Part shown: piece by piece, positions 1 to 9,157 of the stretch
How positions within the stretch are numbered: position 1 is the stretch's first letter
Layout: each line of letters starts with the position of its first letter
Source: Paenilisteria rustica
Lineage (GTDB): Bacteria; Bacillota; Bacilli; Lactobacillales; Listeriaceae
NCBI RefSeq assembly: GCF_013820765.1
Contig: NZ_JABJVM010000015.1
Coordinates: forward strand, 17,252 to 81,251
Reading direction: 5' to 3'
DNA length: 64,000 nt
The notes under the pieces: model-generated
The model's input: the letters and a program-made list of their open reading frames with translations, nothing else
Database searches by the model: none
Told to the model about the DNA's origin: nothing
Made by a program: the position numbers and the translations under genes

Positions 1-508
1 GTTTATACAAAGCAAGACCACATAAGTTGTCCTTGCAGGAACTGAAATTTAAATTGAAGCGCCTCACTAGAAGAGCTTGGGGAATATCAACAAAGTGCCG
101 AGTAGCTAGAATTAATTCTCTGATTCGTGGTTGGGTTAACTACTTTAGAATCGGAAAAATGAAGCAACATTTAAAACAGATAGATGCGAATACACGTGTG
201 AGGTTAAGGATATGTATTTGGAAGCAGTGGAAGACTCCGAAGAATAGACGGAAAAACTTAATGAAGCTTGGGATGAGTCGGTACGAGGCTTACAAATATA
301 GCTACACCAGTAAATCCTATGCTAGAGTTGCGTATTCATGGATATTAACAACAACTATCACGAATCAGCGACTCGCTAAATTTGGGTTAATATCAGCAAC
401 TGAGCACTATAGTAACATACATGTTTAGTATAAAATTGAACCGCCGTATACGGATCCGTACGTACGGTGGTGTGAGAGGTCGGAGCCGTTAGGCTCCTCC
501 TACTCGAT
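1..508 (+). mobile_element. Group II intron, 3' end (maturase C-terminus and domains V/VI)
   Basis: The 3' part of a bacterial group II intron that begins upstream of the window. An intron-encoded protein reading frame ends at 428 and is followed at about 432-476 by a domain V-like hairpin containing CCGCCGTATACGGATCCG and CGTACGGTGGTGTG. A domain VI-like hairpin, GGAGCC-GTTA-GGCTCC, follows at about 482-497. The sequence CCTACTCGAT ending near 508 resembles the usual 3' boundary of such introns. The 3' exon is the short gap downstream of araE. The exact splice boundary and the 5' half cannot be judged here. Confidence 0.8.
3..428 (+). CDS. Group II intron reverse transcriptase/maturase, C-terminal fragment
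   Basis: The reading frame is open from position 3, so the gene enters from upstream; only about 141 C-terminal residues are visible. The segment RGWVNYFRIGKMK and the block IWKQWKTPKNRRKNLMKLG are characteristic of the group II intron maturase-specific domain that follows the reverse transcriptase fingers/palm. The C-terminus ISATEHYSNIHV also resembles LtrA-type ends. The protein helps its intron splice and carries out retrohoming by target-primed reverse transcription. The reverse transcriptase active site lies outside the window, so activity of this copy cannot be assessed. Confidence 0.85.
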   Translation, partial: LYKARPHKLSLQELKFKLKRLTRRAWGISTKCRVARINSLIRGWVNYFRIGKMKQHLKQIDANTRVRLRICIWKQWKTPKNRRKNLMKLGMSRYEAYKYSYTSKSYARVAYSWILTTTITNQRLAKFGLISATEHYSNIHV

Positions 509-527
509 TTATGCCCAGCCTCTTGCC

Positions 528-1919
528 TTATATACGAACTTCTTTGGCAATCTGTTTACCATCTTGTTCAATTTCTTCAAGTGTACGCCCACGTGTTTCT
601 GGAACGAAGAAACGAATGAATAACACGCCTAGGAAGCATATAATTCCAAAAATAGCGAATACGAGTTCTTGTGGCATATACGCTGTCATAATTGGGAAAA
701 GTAGCCCGACAAGGAAAGAGCCAATCCAGTTGAAGGAGGAGGCTAGCCCAGATGCACGACCGCGAATCGCGAGTGGGAAAATTTCGCCGACAATAACCCA
801 GGTTAATGGTGCCCACGTACAAGAATAGAAAGCCACATAAACACAGAGGAAAACGAGCATAATCATTGGGCTGGCATCGGATTTTACAAACGTATTGATA
901 ATGGCTGGCAGGATGAAGGAAAGTCCCATCACGGCTCCACCAACAGTCAATAAGGTTCGGCGGTTAAATTTGTCTGCAATGACTAAGAAGAAAAGTGCAC
1001 CAAGAACAAGAATGACCCCTTGAATAATCGGCCACATAAGTGCTTCACTTGCAGAATGTCCGGTTGCTTTTTCAACGATTAATGGAATGTAGTAAAAAAT
1101 AGCATTGGCTCCTTGGAATTGTTGGAAAGCAGCAACCCCAATTCCAGCGAAAACAAGTGCCCGGTAACGACCGGTGAGGAGGGTTCCCCAAGTGGTTGTG
1201 TGTGCTATTTTCTCCTCTTGCTGAGCGGTTTTAATGATTTGATCTAGTTCTTGGTCGACTTCTGTTGGTTTGCGAATATAGCCAAGAACTTTACGAGCTT
1301 CGTCCAATTTTTTAGATTTTACAAGGAAACGCGGTGATTCGGGAAGTGCCATGACGCCAAAGAAAAGAATAACTGCTGGAACCGCTGCCAATCCAAGCAT
1401 CAAGCGCCAAGCCCACATCTCAGGTAGTCCTTTTAGAAGAAAGTCGATGATGTACGAAAGAAGCATTCCCGAAACTATCATCACTTGGTTGATCCCTGAC
1501 AAACGTCCACGTAGCTTGGCCGGCGCCATTTCAGACATATAAGAAGGCACAAGTGCAGACGCAGCTCCAACCGCTAATCCAAGCACAACTCTAGCGCCAA
1601 TTAAGTAATATTCGCCATTATGTGGAGCGATTCCACATAGAATAGACCCGATGACAAAAATAACAGCTGAAATTAAAATCATCTTGCGTCGTCCTAGTCT
1701 GTCAGATAGTATTCCAGCCATTGCGCCACCGAATATGGCTCCTAGCATGACCGCGGATGTGATCCAACCTATTAGTCCGGCATGTCCAGTGAGGTTCCAG
1801 TCATCTTGCAGAAATGGGAGTGCTCCGGTCATTACCCCGATATCGTAACCAAACAAGATTCCTCCAAAAGCGCCAAAAAAGTAAATAAATGATGCGGAAA
1901 TTTTCTTTTCTTTTTTCAT
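528..1919 (-). CDS. araE: L-arabinose:H+ symporter of the MFS sugar porter family
   Basis: A 463-residue, 12-helix transporter. Sugar porter signatures are visible: GYDIGVMTGALPFL near residues 24-37, DRLGRRK at 73-79 in the loop between helices 2 and 3, PESPRFL at 193-199 before the central loop, and PETRGRTLEEIE at the C-terminus. Length matches the roughly 464 residues of B. subtilis AraE. The gene is divergent from araB-araD-araA and shares their regulatory region, which supports L-arabinose as substrate; related porters carry xylose or galactose, so specificity is inferred from context. The start is preceded by GAAGGGG. Its promoter (TTGATA, 17 bp, TAGAAT on the minus strand) overlaps an AraR-like operator. 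Confidence 0.85.
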   Translation of the reverse strand: MKKEKKISASFIYFFGAFGGILFGYDIGVMTGALPFLQDDWNLTGHAGLIGWITSAVMLGAIFGGAMAGILSDRLGRRKMILISAVIFVIGSILCGIAPHNGEYYLIGARVVLGLAVGAASALVPSYMSEMAPAKLRGRLSGINQVMIVSGMLLSYIIDFLLKGLPEMWAWRLMLGLAAVPAVILFFGVMALPESPRFLVKSKKLDEARKVLGYIRKPTEVDQELDQIIKTAQQEEKIAHTTTWGTLLTGRYRALVFAGIGVAAFQQFQGANAIFYYIPLIVEKATGHSASEALMWPIIQGVILVLGALFFLVIADKFNRRTLLTVGGAVMGLSFILPAIINTFVKSDASPMIMLVFLCVYVAFYSCTWAPLTWVIVGEIFPLAIRGRASGLASSFNWIGSFLVGLLFPIMTAYMPQELVFAIFGIICFLGVLFIRFFVPETRGRTLEEIEQDGKQIAKEVRI

Positions 1920-1975
1920 GTTGCGTTCAACCCCTTCTTTTCATAATAGTTTTAAAATAAATGGATTACGCTTTA

Positions 1976-2017
1976 TGTAAGCATTTTCATTCTACAATAT
2001 TTGTTCGTACATATCAA
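1976..2017 (-). promoter_or_regulatory. araE promoter with AraR-like operator and cre-like site
   Basis: On the minus strand, TTGATA (2012-2017) and TAGAAT (1989-1994) are separated by 17 bp. The spacer and -35 are covered by ATATTTGTTCGTACATAT (1997-2014), which resembles the B. subtilis AraR operator. Immediately downstream lies TGAAAATGCTTACA (1976-1989, minus strand), a CcpA cre-like sequence with one deviation from the central CG. Together these suggest arabinose induction and glucose repression of araE. No araR gene is in the window. Confidence 0.7.
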
Positions 2018-2047
2018 GTGATTTTATTGATTTTTTATATTTTATTA

Positions 2048-2095
2048 TTGACATGTACGTACAAAAGAGTTAAATTTAGAGTGTAAGCGTTACTA
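2048..2095 (+). promoter_or_regulatory. araB promoter with AraR-like operator and cre-like site
   Basis: TTGACA (2048-2053) and TAAATT (2071-2076) are spaced by 17 bp. The AraR-like half-palindrome ATGTACGTACAAAA (2053-2066) fills the spacer. A cre-like sequence TGTAAGCGTTACTA (2082-2095) sits just downstream of the expected start point, where bound CcpA would block elongation. The arrangement mirrors that of the divergent araE promoter. Confidence 0.7.
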
Positions 2096-2135
2096 AAAAT
2101 CGTGGATTGGACTACGTTTTAAGGAGGTTTTTAAA

Positions 2136-3743
2136 ATGAGTACAGAAGAAGTAAAAGCTCGAGAAATGTTGGACATTATTGATGGCCGTACATCTTTAGG
2201 CATTGAATTTGGATCAACGCGAATTAAAGCGGTTTTGATGGATTCTACCTTTAGCGCAGTGGCTACTGGAAGTTATGAATGGGAGAATCAATTAGAAAAT
2301 GGTGTTTGGACATATTCACTTGATTCTATTTGGAAGGGCTTACGTATGAGTTATCGCAAGCTAGCATCTGAAGTTTTTGAAAAGTATGGTGAGACGCTTT
2401 CATCCGTGGGCGCCATTGGATTTAGCGCTATGATGCACGGTTACATGGCTTTTGATGCGGATAAGCAATTGCTGGTCCCATTTCGGACGTGGCGTAACTC
2501 GATGACGGAAGAAGCGGAAAAGAAATTGACGGAGCGCTTTAGTTACAATATTCCGCAGCGTTGGAGTATTGCTCATTTGTACCAGGCAATTTTGAATAAG
2601 GAAGCGCACGTTGGTGGAATTGATTATTTAACGACGCTGGCTGGTTACATACATTGGCAATTGACTGGTGAGCGGAACATTGGGGTTGGTGACGCCTCGG
2701 GGATGTTTCCAATTGATATGGAGACGAAAACCTACAATCAAAAAATGGTTGCAGCGTTCGAACAATTAGCTGAACAGGAAGGGATTACGTTAGATTTGGA
2801 TGCGATTTTACCTCATGTATTTCTTGCTGGAAATGAGGCGGGTAAGTTGACGCAGGAGGGCGCTTATTTGCTTGATCCAACGGGTAATTTGAAGCCTGGG
2901 ATTCCGATTTGTCCGCCAGAGGGAGATGCGGGAACGGGCATGGTTGCAACGAATAGCGTGGCGAAGCGAACAGGTAATGTATCTGTTGGAACGTCTGCTT
3001 TTGCGATGATTGTACTCGAAAAAGAGCTTCAAGCGGTCTATCCAGAGATTGATTTGGTGACGACGCCATCTGGGGATCTTGTAGGAATGGTGCATGCCAA
3101 TAATTGTTCGTCGGATATTAATGCATGGATGAATCTATTTCAAGAAGTGACGGAGACGTTGGGATTTGAGCTTAGTAAAGACAGGTTATTTTCTGTGTTG
3201 TTAAAAGAGGCGCTAAATGGTGATTCTGATTGCGGTGGCTTGCTTTCTTACGGTTATTATTCCGGTGAAAATATCACGGGCATGAATGAAGGTAGACCGT
3301 TATTCGTTCACTCGCCAGACAGTCGATTTAATTTGGCGAATTTTATGCGCGTGCATTTGGCTAGCGCATTTGGTGCGATGCGAATTGGGCTGGATATTTT
3401 AAAACAAGAGGACATTCAAATTGATACATTAGTTGGGCATGGCGGAATTTTTAAAACGCCTGAGGTTGGACAGCGTATTCTTGCGGCCGCGATGAGAGCG
3501 CCGATTACTGTGATGGATACGGCGAGTGAAGGTGGCGCATGGGGTATTGCGTTGCTCGCTTCGTATATGAAAGCTAGCTCGGGAGAATCGTTGGATGAAT
3601 TTTTGGCGCAGCAGGTGTTTAAAGAGGACCAAGGTGTGACACTTGAACCGACGGAAGATGAGATGGCTGGTTATGACGTGTTTTTGAAACGTTACCTTGC
3701 AGGGTTATCGATTGAAAATGAAGCGATTGAAAAATTAATTTAG
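2136..3743 (+). CDS. araB: L-ribulokinase (FGGY-family carbohydrate kinase)
   Basis: Phosphorylates L-ribulose to L-ribulose 5-phosphate, the second step of arabinose catabolism. The 535-residue protein has the FGGY kinase N-terminal ATP/sugar domain ([16 protein letters not shown] near residues 21-36, the acidic-glycine phosphate loop) and a second domain with the [17 protein letters not shown] block near 432-448. It looks closer to the xylulokinase-like ribulokinases found with araD and araA in lactobacilli and clostridia than to the B. subtilis AraB subgroup; that comparison is from memory. It is followed after 16 bp by araD in the same operon and has a strong AAGGAGG site. Assignment relies on both family and operon context. 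Confidence 0.82.
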   Translation: MSTEEVKAREMLDIIDGRTSLGIEFGSTRIKAVLMDSTFSAVATGSYEWENQLENGVWTYSLDSIWKGLRMSYRKLASEVFEKYGETLSSVGAIGFSAMMHGYMAFDADKQLLVPFRTWRNSMTEEAEKKLTERFSYNIPQRWSIAHLYQAILNKEAHVGGIDYLTTLAGYIHWQLTGERNIGVGDASGMFPIDMETKTYNQKMVAAFEQLAEQEGITLDLDAILPHVFLAGNEAGKLTQEGAYLLDPTGNLKPGIPICPPEGDAGTGMVATNSVAKRTGNVSVGTSAFAMIVLEKELQAVYPEIDLVTTPSGDLVGMVHANNCSSDINAWMNLFQEVTETLGFELSKDRLFSVLLKEALNGDSDCGGLLSYGYYSGENITGMNEGRPLFVHSPDSRFNLANFMRVHLASAFGAMRIGLDILKQEDIQIDTLVGHGGIFKTPEVGQRILAAAMRAPITVMDTASEGGAWGIALLASYMKASSGESLDEFLAQQVFKEDQGVTLEPTEDEMAGYDVFLKRYLAGLSIENEAIEKLI

Positions 3744-3759
3744 ACAGGAGGGGCTTTCG

Positions 3760-4458
3760 ATGTTAGAAGATTTGAAAGAAGAGGTTTTCAAGGCTAATTT
3801 GGAATTACCAGAACGTGGACTTATTAAATATACGTGGGGCAATGTGAGTGCTTTTGACCGGGAATCGGGATGTTTTGTGATTAAACCGAGTGGTGTTAGT
3901 TATGCAGAAATGAAAGCATCGGATATGGTTGTTGTTGATTTGGATAATCGGGTTGTGGAGGGTGATTTAAACCCTTCTTCGGATACACCGACACATGCGG
4001 TGCTTTATAAACATTTTCCGGAAATCGGTGGCATCGTGCATACGCATTCAACATGGGCAACGATTTGGGCACAAGCTGGACTCGACGTTCCCGCTATGGG
4101 AACGACTCATGCGGATACCTTTTTCGGTGCGGTTCCTTGTGCACGAGTTTTAGCGCAGGAAGAGATTGATAGCGGATATGAGCATGAGACGGGGAATGTC
4201 ATAGTAGAAACGTTTCAGGAGCGAGGCATCGACCCGATAGATGTGCCAGGGGTTTTGCTTCATGGGCATGGACCGTTCACATGGGGAAAAAATGCAGCTA
4301 GTGCAGTCATGAACGCAGTGGTTTTAGATGAAGTTTGCAAGATGAATTATTTTACGAGGCAGCTGAATAGTTATGCACAAGAGCTGCCAAAACGGGTGCT
4401 GGATAAGCATTTTTTGAGAAAACATGGGAAAAACGCCTATTATGGACAAGGAAAATAA
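3760..4458 (+). CDS. araD: L-ribulose-5-phosphate 4-epimerase
   Basis: A class II aldolase/epimerase-fold enzyme of 232 residues that converts L-ribulose 5-phosphate to D-xylulose 5-phosphate for the pentose phosphate pathway. Visible features include GNVSAFD near residue 28, KPSGVSY near 44, the SSDTPTH substrate/metal region near 73-79, the metal-binding HTHSTWA near 95-101, and a later histidine in LLHGHGPF. These are the expected zinc ligands. It lies between araB (16 bp) and araA (11 bp), so it is almost certainly co-transcribed with them. Start supported by ACAGGAGGGG upstream. Confidence 0.92.
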   Translation: MLEDLKEEVFKANLELPERGLIKYTWGNVSAFDRESGCFVIKPSGVSYAEMKASDMVVVDLDNRVVEGDLNPSSDTPTHAVLYKHFPEIGGIVHTHSTWATIWAQAGLDVPAMGTTHADTFFGAVPCARVLAQEEIDSGYEHETGNVIVETFQERGIDPIDVPGVLLHGHGPFTWGKNAASAVMNAVVLDEVCKMNYFTRQLNSYAQELPKRVLDKHFLRKHGKNAYYGQGK

Positions 4459-4469
4459 AAGGAGCTGAA

Positions 4470-5900
4470 GTGAAAATGTTAAAAGTAGCTGAAAAAGAAT
4501 TTTGGTTTGTCGTTGGTTCGCAACATTTGTACGGGGAAGAGGCTTTAAGAAGTGTGAAAAAAGATGCGGAAGAAATGGTTGATGCGCTGAATAAAAACGG
4601 GAATCTGCCATATCCGATCGTTCTAAAAGAGCTGGCAGTTACGGCGGATACGATTACGAAAATCATGAAAGAAGTGAATTATCGGGATGAAGTTGCTGGT
4701 GTTATTACGTGGATGCACACATTCTCGCCTGCGAAAATGTGGATCCGTGGCACGAAATTATTACAAAAACCATTACTTCATTTAGCGACGCAGTTTAACG
4801 AAAGTATCCCGTGGAAAACGATTGATATGGACTTTATGAATTTGAATCAATCGGCACACGGTGATCGTGAATATGGTTTTATTAACGCACGCCTTGGCAA
4901 ACAGAACAAAATTGTGGTCGGCTATTGGCAAACAGAGCGTGTCATGACAGAGATTGCTGATTGGATGGATGTGGCGGTTGCTTATGAGGAAAGTTTTGCT
5001 ATTAAAATTGCACGTTTCGGGGATAATATGCGAAATGTTGGTGTGACGGAAGGTGATAAGGTAGAGGCGCAAATCCAGTTCGGTTGGGTTGTCGATTATT
5101 TTGGAATTGGTGATTTAGTTCAAGTAATTGATGCCGTAACAGATGATGAAGTGGACGCTTTATTTGACGAGTACAAGCAGCTATATGACTTTGAATACGG
5201 CGATTACGATCAAAAGACGTGGGAAGCGCACGTCAAAGTACAAGCTCGCCAAGAAATTGGAATCCGTCGCTTCCTTGAGCAAGGGGAGTATAATGGGTTT
5301 ACCTCCAATTTTGAAGACCTTTATGGGATGAAGCAATTACCTGGTCTTGCCGTACAACGTTTGATGGCAGAAGGATATGGATTTGCTGGCGAAGGTGACT
5401 GGAAAACGGCTGCGATTGACCGGTTGATGAAGGTTATGGCGCATAATAAAAATACAGGATTCATGGAAGATTATACGTACGAACTGGCAGCTGGGAAGGA
5501 AGCCATTTTGCAATCTCATATGATGGAAGTGGATCCTACGCTCGCTGCTAATAAGCCGAAAATTGTCGTTTCACCGCTTTCAATGGGAGATCGTGAAGAC
5601 CCAGCACGTCTTGTTTTTGATGGGAAATCAGGAGACGGCGTCGTCGTTTCCATGGCGGATTTTGGCACGCATTATAAGTTGTTGATTAATGAAGTATCCG
5701 CATTTGAACCGACAGAACCAGCACCAAATTTACCAGTGGCGCGAGTTTTATGGGAAGTGAAACCGGGTTTCCATGAAGGTGTGCATGCCTGGATAGAAGC
5801 AGGGGGCGGACATCACACGGTTGTTTCGCTAGAGTTAACAACCGATCAAATTCTAACTTGGGCAAAATTAGTTGGATTAGAGACGACTGTGATTAAGTAA
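4470..5900 (+). CDS. araA: L-arabinose isomerase
   Basis: Converts L-arabinose to L-ribulose. The 476-residue length, the N-terminal [13 protein letters not shown] segment near residues 11-23 and the [13 protein letters not shown] block near residue 93 are typical of AraA, as are the conserved glutamates and histidines of the manganese site in the second half ([17 protein letters not shown] near the C-terminus). It is the last gene of an araB-araD-araA operon, an order I recall from lactobacilli rather than from B. subtilis (araA first). Two starts are possible three codons apart (ATGTTAAAAG at 4476); AAGGAGCTGAAG fits either. A terminator follows directly. Confidence 0.93.
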   Translation: MKMLKVAEKEFWFVVGSQHLYGEEALRSVKKDAEEMVDALNKNGNLPYPIVLKELAVTADTITKIMKEVNYRDEVAGVITWMHTFSPAKMWIRGTKLLQKPLLHLATQFNESIPWKTIDMDFMNLNQSAHGDREYGFINARLGKQNKIVVGYWQTERVMTEIADWMDVAVAYEESFAIKIARFGDNMRNVGVTEGDKVEAQIQFGWVVDYFGIGDLVQVIDAVTDDEVDALFDEYKQLYDFEYGDYDQKTWEAHVKVQARQEIGIRRFLEQGEYNGFTSNFEDLYGMKQLPGLAVQRLMAEGYGFAGEGDWKTAAIDRLMKVMAHNKNTGFMEDYTYELAAGKEAILQSHMMEVDPTLAANKPKIVVSPLSMGDREDPARLVFDGKSGDGVVVSMADFGTHYKLLINEVSAFEPTEPAPNLPVARVLWEVKPGFHEGVHAWIEAGGGHHTVVSLELTTDQILTWAKLVGLETTVIK

Positions 5901-5906
5901 CTAGAT

Positions 5907-5948
5907 AAAACAGGATTTCCATCAATTTGCAATGGAAATCCTGTTTTT
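5907..5948 (+). terminator. Rho-independent terminator after araA
   Basis: A perfect 16-bp stem, AAAACAGGATTTCCAT (5907-5922) with its complement at 5932-5947, followed by a T-rich stretch. It closes the ara operon. Confidence 0.9.
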
Positions 5949-5963
5949 ATTTTTTGGACAAAG

Positions 5964-5991
5964 AAAAAATGCAGCATCCGAAGACCTGCAT
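5964..5991 (-). terminator. Terminator after rpmB
   Basis: On the minus strand a short hairpin, ATGCAG ... CTGCAT, is followed by six T residues. It lies just downstream of the rpmB stop codon. Confidence 0.7.
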
Positions 5992-6002
5992 CCATTTTCT
6001 TA

Positions 6003-6191
6003 TTAAACACGTTCAACTTTACCGGACTTAAGCGCACGAGCTGAAACCCAAACTTTTTTAGGTTTGCCGTTTACTAAGATACGAACTTTTTGTAAGTTTG
6101 CTTTCCAAGTACGTTTGCTTGCGTTCATCGCGTGGGAACGTTTGTTACCCGAACGAGTTTTACGACCTGTGATTACGCATACTTTTGCCAT
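6003..6191 (-). CDS. rpmB: 50S ribosomal protein L28
   Basis: A 62-residue basic protein starting [20 protein letters not shown], with the [11 protein letters not shown] segment typical of L28 near residues 26-36. It binds 23S rRNA in the large subunit. It lacks the four-cysteine zinc ribbon found in some L28 paralogues: only one cysteine (residue 5) is present. The start is preceded by GGAGGG. It is transcribed away from the asp23-like gene, separated by a repeat-filled gap, an arrangement also known from other Bacillales. Confidence 0.95.
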   Translation of the reverse strand: MAKVCVITGRKTRSGNKRSHAMNASKRTWKANLQKVRILVNGKPKKVWVSARALKSGKVERV

Positions 6192-6358
6192 CGTTATTTC
6201 CCTCCTTACAGAGCTACTTCAAAAAAGCTGCTAATTACCCATCTATCGCATAAAAATAGCTTTTTGTTTTTCATATACTACAATAATTTATCACAAACCA
6301 ACCTCAATTGCAACCTCTTAAGCGAAAAACCTGCAAAGAATTTTTACTTGACAGTACG

Positions 6359-6471
6359 AAAAGCTGAAACAGCCCGTTAGCCTCGACAGAATTTGTTAGG
6401 GGGCGCAGTGAAAACCCGCCCTTGGTTTTTGCGGAGGCCACGAAAATTCCGAGAGGCTGGCTGTTGAAGCT
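6359..6471 (+). repeat. Repeat A, copy 1 (long hairpin)
   Basis: One full copy of a roughly 113-bp dispersed element that folds on itself. The left arm begins AAAAGCTGAAACAGCCCG and the right arm ends GGCTGGCTGTTGAAGCT. An inner stem pairs AAAACC with GGTTTT. Compared with the other copies, three paired stretches have changed on both arms: CAGCC/GGCTG instead of GAGCC/GGCTC, GAATTT/AAATTC instead of GAAATT/AATTTC, and the inner AAACC/GGTTT. It lies in the rpmB to asp23-like gap. Confidence 0.8.
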
Positions 6472-6501
6472 AGCCCGAGCGTGAAAGCGTCGCAAACGAA
6501 A

Positions 6502-6780
6502 GCAGAACATGATGTACGCTGTGCCAGGAGTAGTGCTTGATTTTTAAGAACATGGAACGAATGCTCGCTACGTTCGTACTCATATTGAGGCTCTAATTCA
6601 GCAGAAGAGGCCTCATAAAAGCCACAACAAAAAGCCTACAAACAAACGCAGAACATGATATAAGTTGTGCTAGGAGTAGTGCTTGATTTTTAAGAACATG
6701 GAACGAATGCTCGCTTTGCTCACACTCATATTGAGGCTCTAATTCAGCAGAAGAGGCTTCATAAGAGCCACAACAACAAA
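6502..6780 (-). repeat. Tandem pair of repeat B units (146-bp period)
   Basis: Two direct copies, 6502-6634 and 6648-6780, offset by 146 bp. Each starts GCAGAACATGAT and contains a minus-strand repeat B core (6554-6628 and 6700-6774) that reads GTTGTGGCTYTTATGARGC on the minus strand and ends in CATTCGTTCC. The core forms two hairpins. I find no gene in the whole 6192-6924 gap apart from these repeats and the repeat A copy before them. Confidence 0.75.
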
Positions 6781-6924
6781 CTCCTTCCCAACCCCCATTA
6801 ATTATAGTAGAATAGAAAGGAACAGAAATGTTAGTGTGATTTTTAAGTATTGATAGCGAGAAGTGCAGGCACGAAATCGGCTTCTTTCACAAAACCTACT
6901 TAACAATAAGGAGGAACTATAAAG

Positions 6925-7290
6925 ATGACAATTGAAATGGAAACAAAGCTCGGCAAAATTGATATCACAACGGATGTGATCGCAACGCTTGCTGGGGGTG
7001 CAGCAGAGGAAAATTTCGGAATCGTAGGAATGGCAAGTCAGCATCAAATCCGTGATGGCTTGACTGATATTTTACGTCGTGAAAACTATACGAAAGGTGT
7101 TATTGTTCGTCAAGAGGATGACGGTTTAAATATTGATATGTATATTATTGTTGGTTTTGGTACCAAGATTTCGGAAGTGGCTCATAACGTACAAGAGCGC
7201 GTGAAGTATACATTAGAAAAAACGTTGGGCATCACAGTTGATTCTGTGAATATCTATGTCCAGGGTGTCCGTGTGACGAACGAAGCATAA
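6925..7290 (+). CDS. Asp23/Gls24 family envelope-stress protein (YloU-like)
   Basis: A 121-residue member of the Asp23/Gls24 (DUF322) family. The conserved core runs from GKIDITTDVIATLAGGAAEENFG to the GVRV segment near the C-terminus. Such proteins are membrane-associated or cytosolic alpha/beta proteins linked to envelope homeostasis; their molecular activity is unclear. It is 16 bp upstream of fakA with AAGGAGG before its own start, matching the yloU-yloV pair of B. subtilis, which suggests a shared role in fatty-acid or membrane physiology. The pairing is conserved; the functional link is inferred. Confidence 0.85.
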   Translation: MTIEMETKLGKIDITTDVIATLAGGAAEENFGIVGMASQHQIRDGLTDILRRENYTKGVIVRQEDDGLNIDMYIIVGFGTKISEVAHNVQERVKYTLEKTLGITVDSVNIYVQGVRVTNEA

Positions 7291-7306
7291 GGGAGGATAC
7301 GTAATC

Positions 7307-8965
7307 GTGAGTGTGTATCAGTTGAATGGAGAAAAATTAGCGGCAATGATTGCAGCTGGATCAGAAAATTTAGCAAAGAACGCAGATTTCGTGGATTCTT
7401 TGAATGTATTCCCAGTTCCAGACGGAGACACAGGGACCAATATGAATCTTTCTATGACGAGCGGTGCGCAAGAGGTTAGTCGAAATAGCATGAGCACGGT
7501 GGGCGCGGTAGGAAGCAGTTTAGCAAAAGGACTTCTAATGGGAGCGCGCGGTAATTCGGGTGTTATTTTATCCCAACTTTTCCGTGGCTTTTCAAAATCT
7601 ATTGAAGGTAAAACCGAGTTAAATACGAAAGAATTGGCAGCTGCATTCACGGCTGGTGTTGAAACGGCTTACAAAGCAGTAATGAAACCAGTCGAGGGCA
7701 CGATTTTGACGGTGGCTCGTGAAGCAGCCAAAGCGGGTGTTATCGCGGCCAATGAATCGGATGATATCGAATTCGTGATGCAACAAATCCTTGAAAAAGG
7801 TAGAATTGTGCTTGCCAAAACGCAAGAAATGTTGCCAGTTTTAAAAGAAGTTGGCGTCGTGGATAGTGGTGGGCAAGGTCTGATTATTATTTATGAAGGA
7901 TTTTATGCGGCTTTAACAGGCAATGAAGACGGCATAACGAACTATACGGCTTCGATGGGTGAGTTAATTAACGCCGAACACCATCGCCATGTGCAGGACG
8001 TCATGTCAACGGAAGAAATCGTTTACGGTTATTGTACAGAAATCATGGTGCAAATCAATGAAAATAAACCGGGACAAAAGAAATTTGATGAAGAGAAATT
8101 CCGCGCTGATCTTTCGGAAATGGGCGATTCCCTGCTGGTTGTTGCAGATGATGAAGTAGCAAAAGTCCATGTTCATACAGAGTATCCGGGAAATGTTTTC
8201 AATTATGGTCAGCAATACGGTAGTCTAATCAAAATGAAAGTCGATAATATGCGAGAACAGCATCGCGAAGTCGTGAAAGATACGCCAGTAGAAGCATCTG
8301 AAAAAGCAGCTTACGGCATTGTAACGGTCTCAGTGGGAGACGGCATTAAGCGCTTATTTGAAAGTGTTGGTGCTACGGTTGTTCTTTCAGGCGGTCAAAC
8401 GATGAATCCGAGTACCGAAGATATCGTGAAAGCGATTGAATCAGCAAATGCCGAGCAAGTTTTTGTGTTGCCGAATAATAAGAACATCCAAATGGCCGCA
8501 GATCAAGCCGCGCTTATTTTAGGCGAAGATAAGGTCAAAATTATTCCGACGAAAACGATTCCACAAGGTTTAGCAGCATTGCTTGTTTTCCAAGCAGATT
8601 TCACATTTGAGGATAATGCCAATGAGATGATTGCTGCTATTCAAGATATCGCAAGTGGGCAAGTGACGACAGCGGTTCGTGATACGACGGTGGACGGTGT
8701 GGCGATTAAGAAAGATGATTATATCGGGATTGTAGAAGGCGATATTAAAGTATGCCACCCGAGTCTGGAAGCAGCGACGGTTGCGACGCTTTCTGAGATG
8801 GTTGATGAGTATAGTGAGATTGTGACATTGCTTTACGGGAAAGACGTGACAGAAGCCGATGCTGAAAAAGTGGCGGAAGAAGTGTCTAATAAGTTTCCTG
8901 ATATCGAATTCGAAATTCACTCGGGTGGGCAGCCGGTTTATCCATACATCTTCTCCGTCGAGTGA
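7307..8965 (+). CDS. fakA: Fatty acid kinase, ATP-binding subunit FakA (DAK-type)
   Basis: The 552-residue FakA/YloV protein phosphorylates exogenous fatty acids held by a separate FakB carrier protein. Near residues 36-49 the DAK L-domain signature FPVPDGDTGTNMNL carries the aspartates that coordinate ATP magnesium; GARGNSGVILSQL near 76-88 is also characteristic. The C-terminal part matches the FakA extension and ends GGQPVYPYIFSVE. The GTG start is preceded by AGGGAGGATACG. No fakB gene is in the window. Its product, acyl-phosphate, feeds the PlsX route encoded about 5 kb downstream. Confidence 0.92.
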   Translation: MSVYQLNGEKLAAMIAAGSENLAKNADFVDSLNVFPVPDGDTGTNMNLSMTSGAQEVSRNSMSTVGAVGSSLAKGLLMGARGNSGVILSQLFRGFSKSIEGKTELNTKELAAAFTAGVETAYKAVMKPVEGTILTVAREAAKAGVIAANESDDIEFVMQQILEKGRIVLAKTQEMLPVLKEVGVVDSGGQGLIIIYEGFYAALTGNEDGITNYTASMGELINAEHHRHVQDVMSTEEIVYGYCTEIMVQINENKPGQKKFDEEKFRADLSEMGDSLLVVADDEVAKVHVHTEYPGNVFNYGQQYGSLIKMKVDNMREQHREVVKDTPVEASEKAAYGIVTVSVGDGIKRLFESVGATVVLSGGQTMNPSTEDIVKAIESANAEQVFVLPNNKNIQMAADQAALILGEDKVKIIPTKTIPQGLAALLVFQADFTFEDNANEMIAAIQDIASGQVTTAVRDTTVDGVAIKKDDYIGIVEGDIKVCHPSLEAATVATLSEMVDEYSEIVTLLYGKDVTEADAEKVAEEVSNKFPDIEFEIHSGGQPVYPYIFSVE

Positions 8966-8966
8966 C

Positions 8967-9087
8967 GAGAGGCGCGGCAAACGCTCATTTTCGTCGTTAA
9001 AGCCTGTGCTCCGATGCTCACGTACAGTCGTACGCTACGCTTCGGTGCTCGGCTTTGCCTAGAAACTAAGCATTTACCGCGCCTCTC
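8967..9087 (+). repeat. Repeat C, copy 1 (120-nt hairpin downstream of fakA)
   Basis: Begins one base after the fakA stop codon. Outer arms GAGAGGCGCGG (8967-8977) and CCGCGCCTCTC (9077-9087) are perfectly complementary. The core is TCGTCGTTAAAGCCTGTGC ... GTGCTCGGCTTTGCC with a central CACGTAC / GTACG palindrome. The same core occurs at 16475-16587 with different outer arms. It could act as a terminator or 3'-end stabiliser for fakA, although no T-run follows. Confidence 0.8.
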
Positions 9088-9157
9088 TCAGCTTGGTAAT
9101 CTACAGCGTGTTTGTAGTTAGATCGTTGTTATAATAATTATGAAGGGGTGATGTGGG

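Noticed and set aside
511..828. Plus-strand open frame of 105 codons opposite araE
   Set aside because: It is antisense to a well-supported transporter gene, has no ribosome site and no recognisable protein character.
6500..6780. Possible CRISPR-like array
   Set aside because: Only two units with a 146-bp period and no short regular repeats and spacers.
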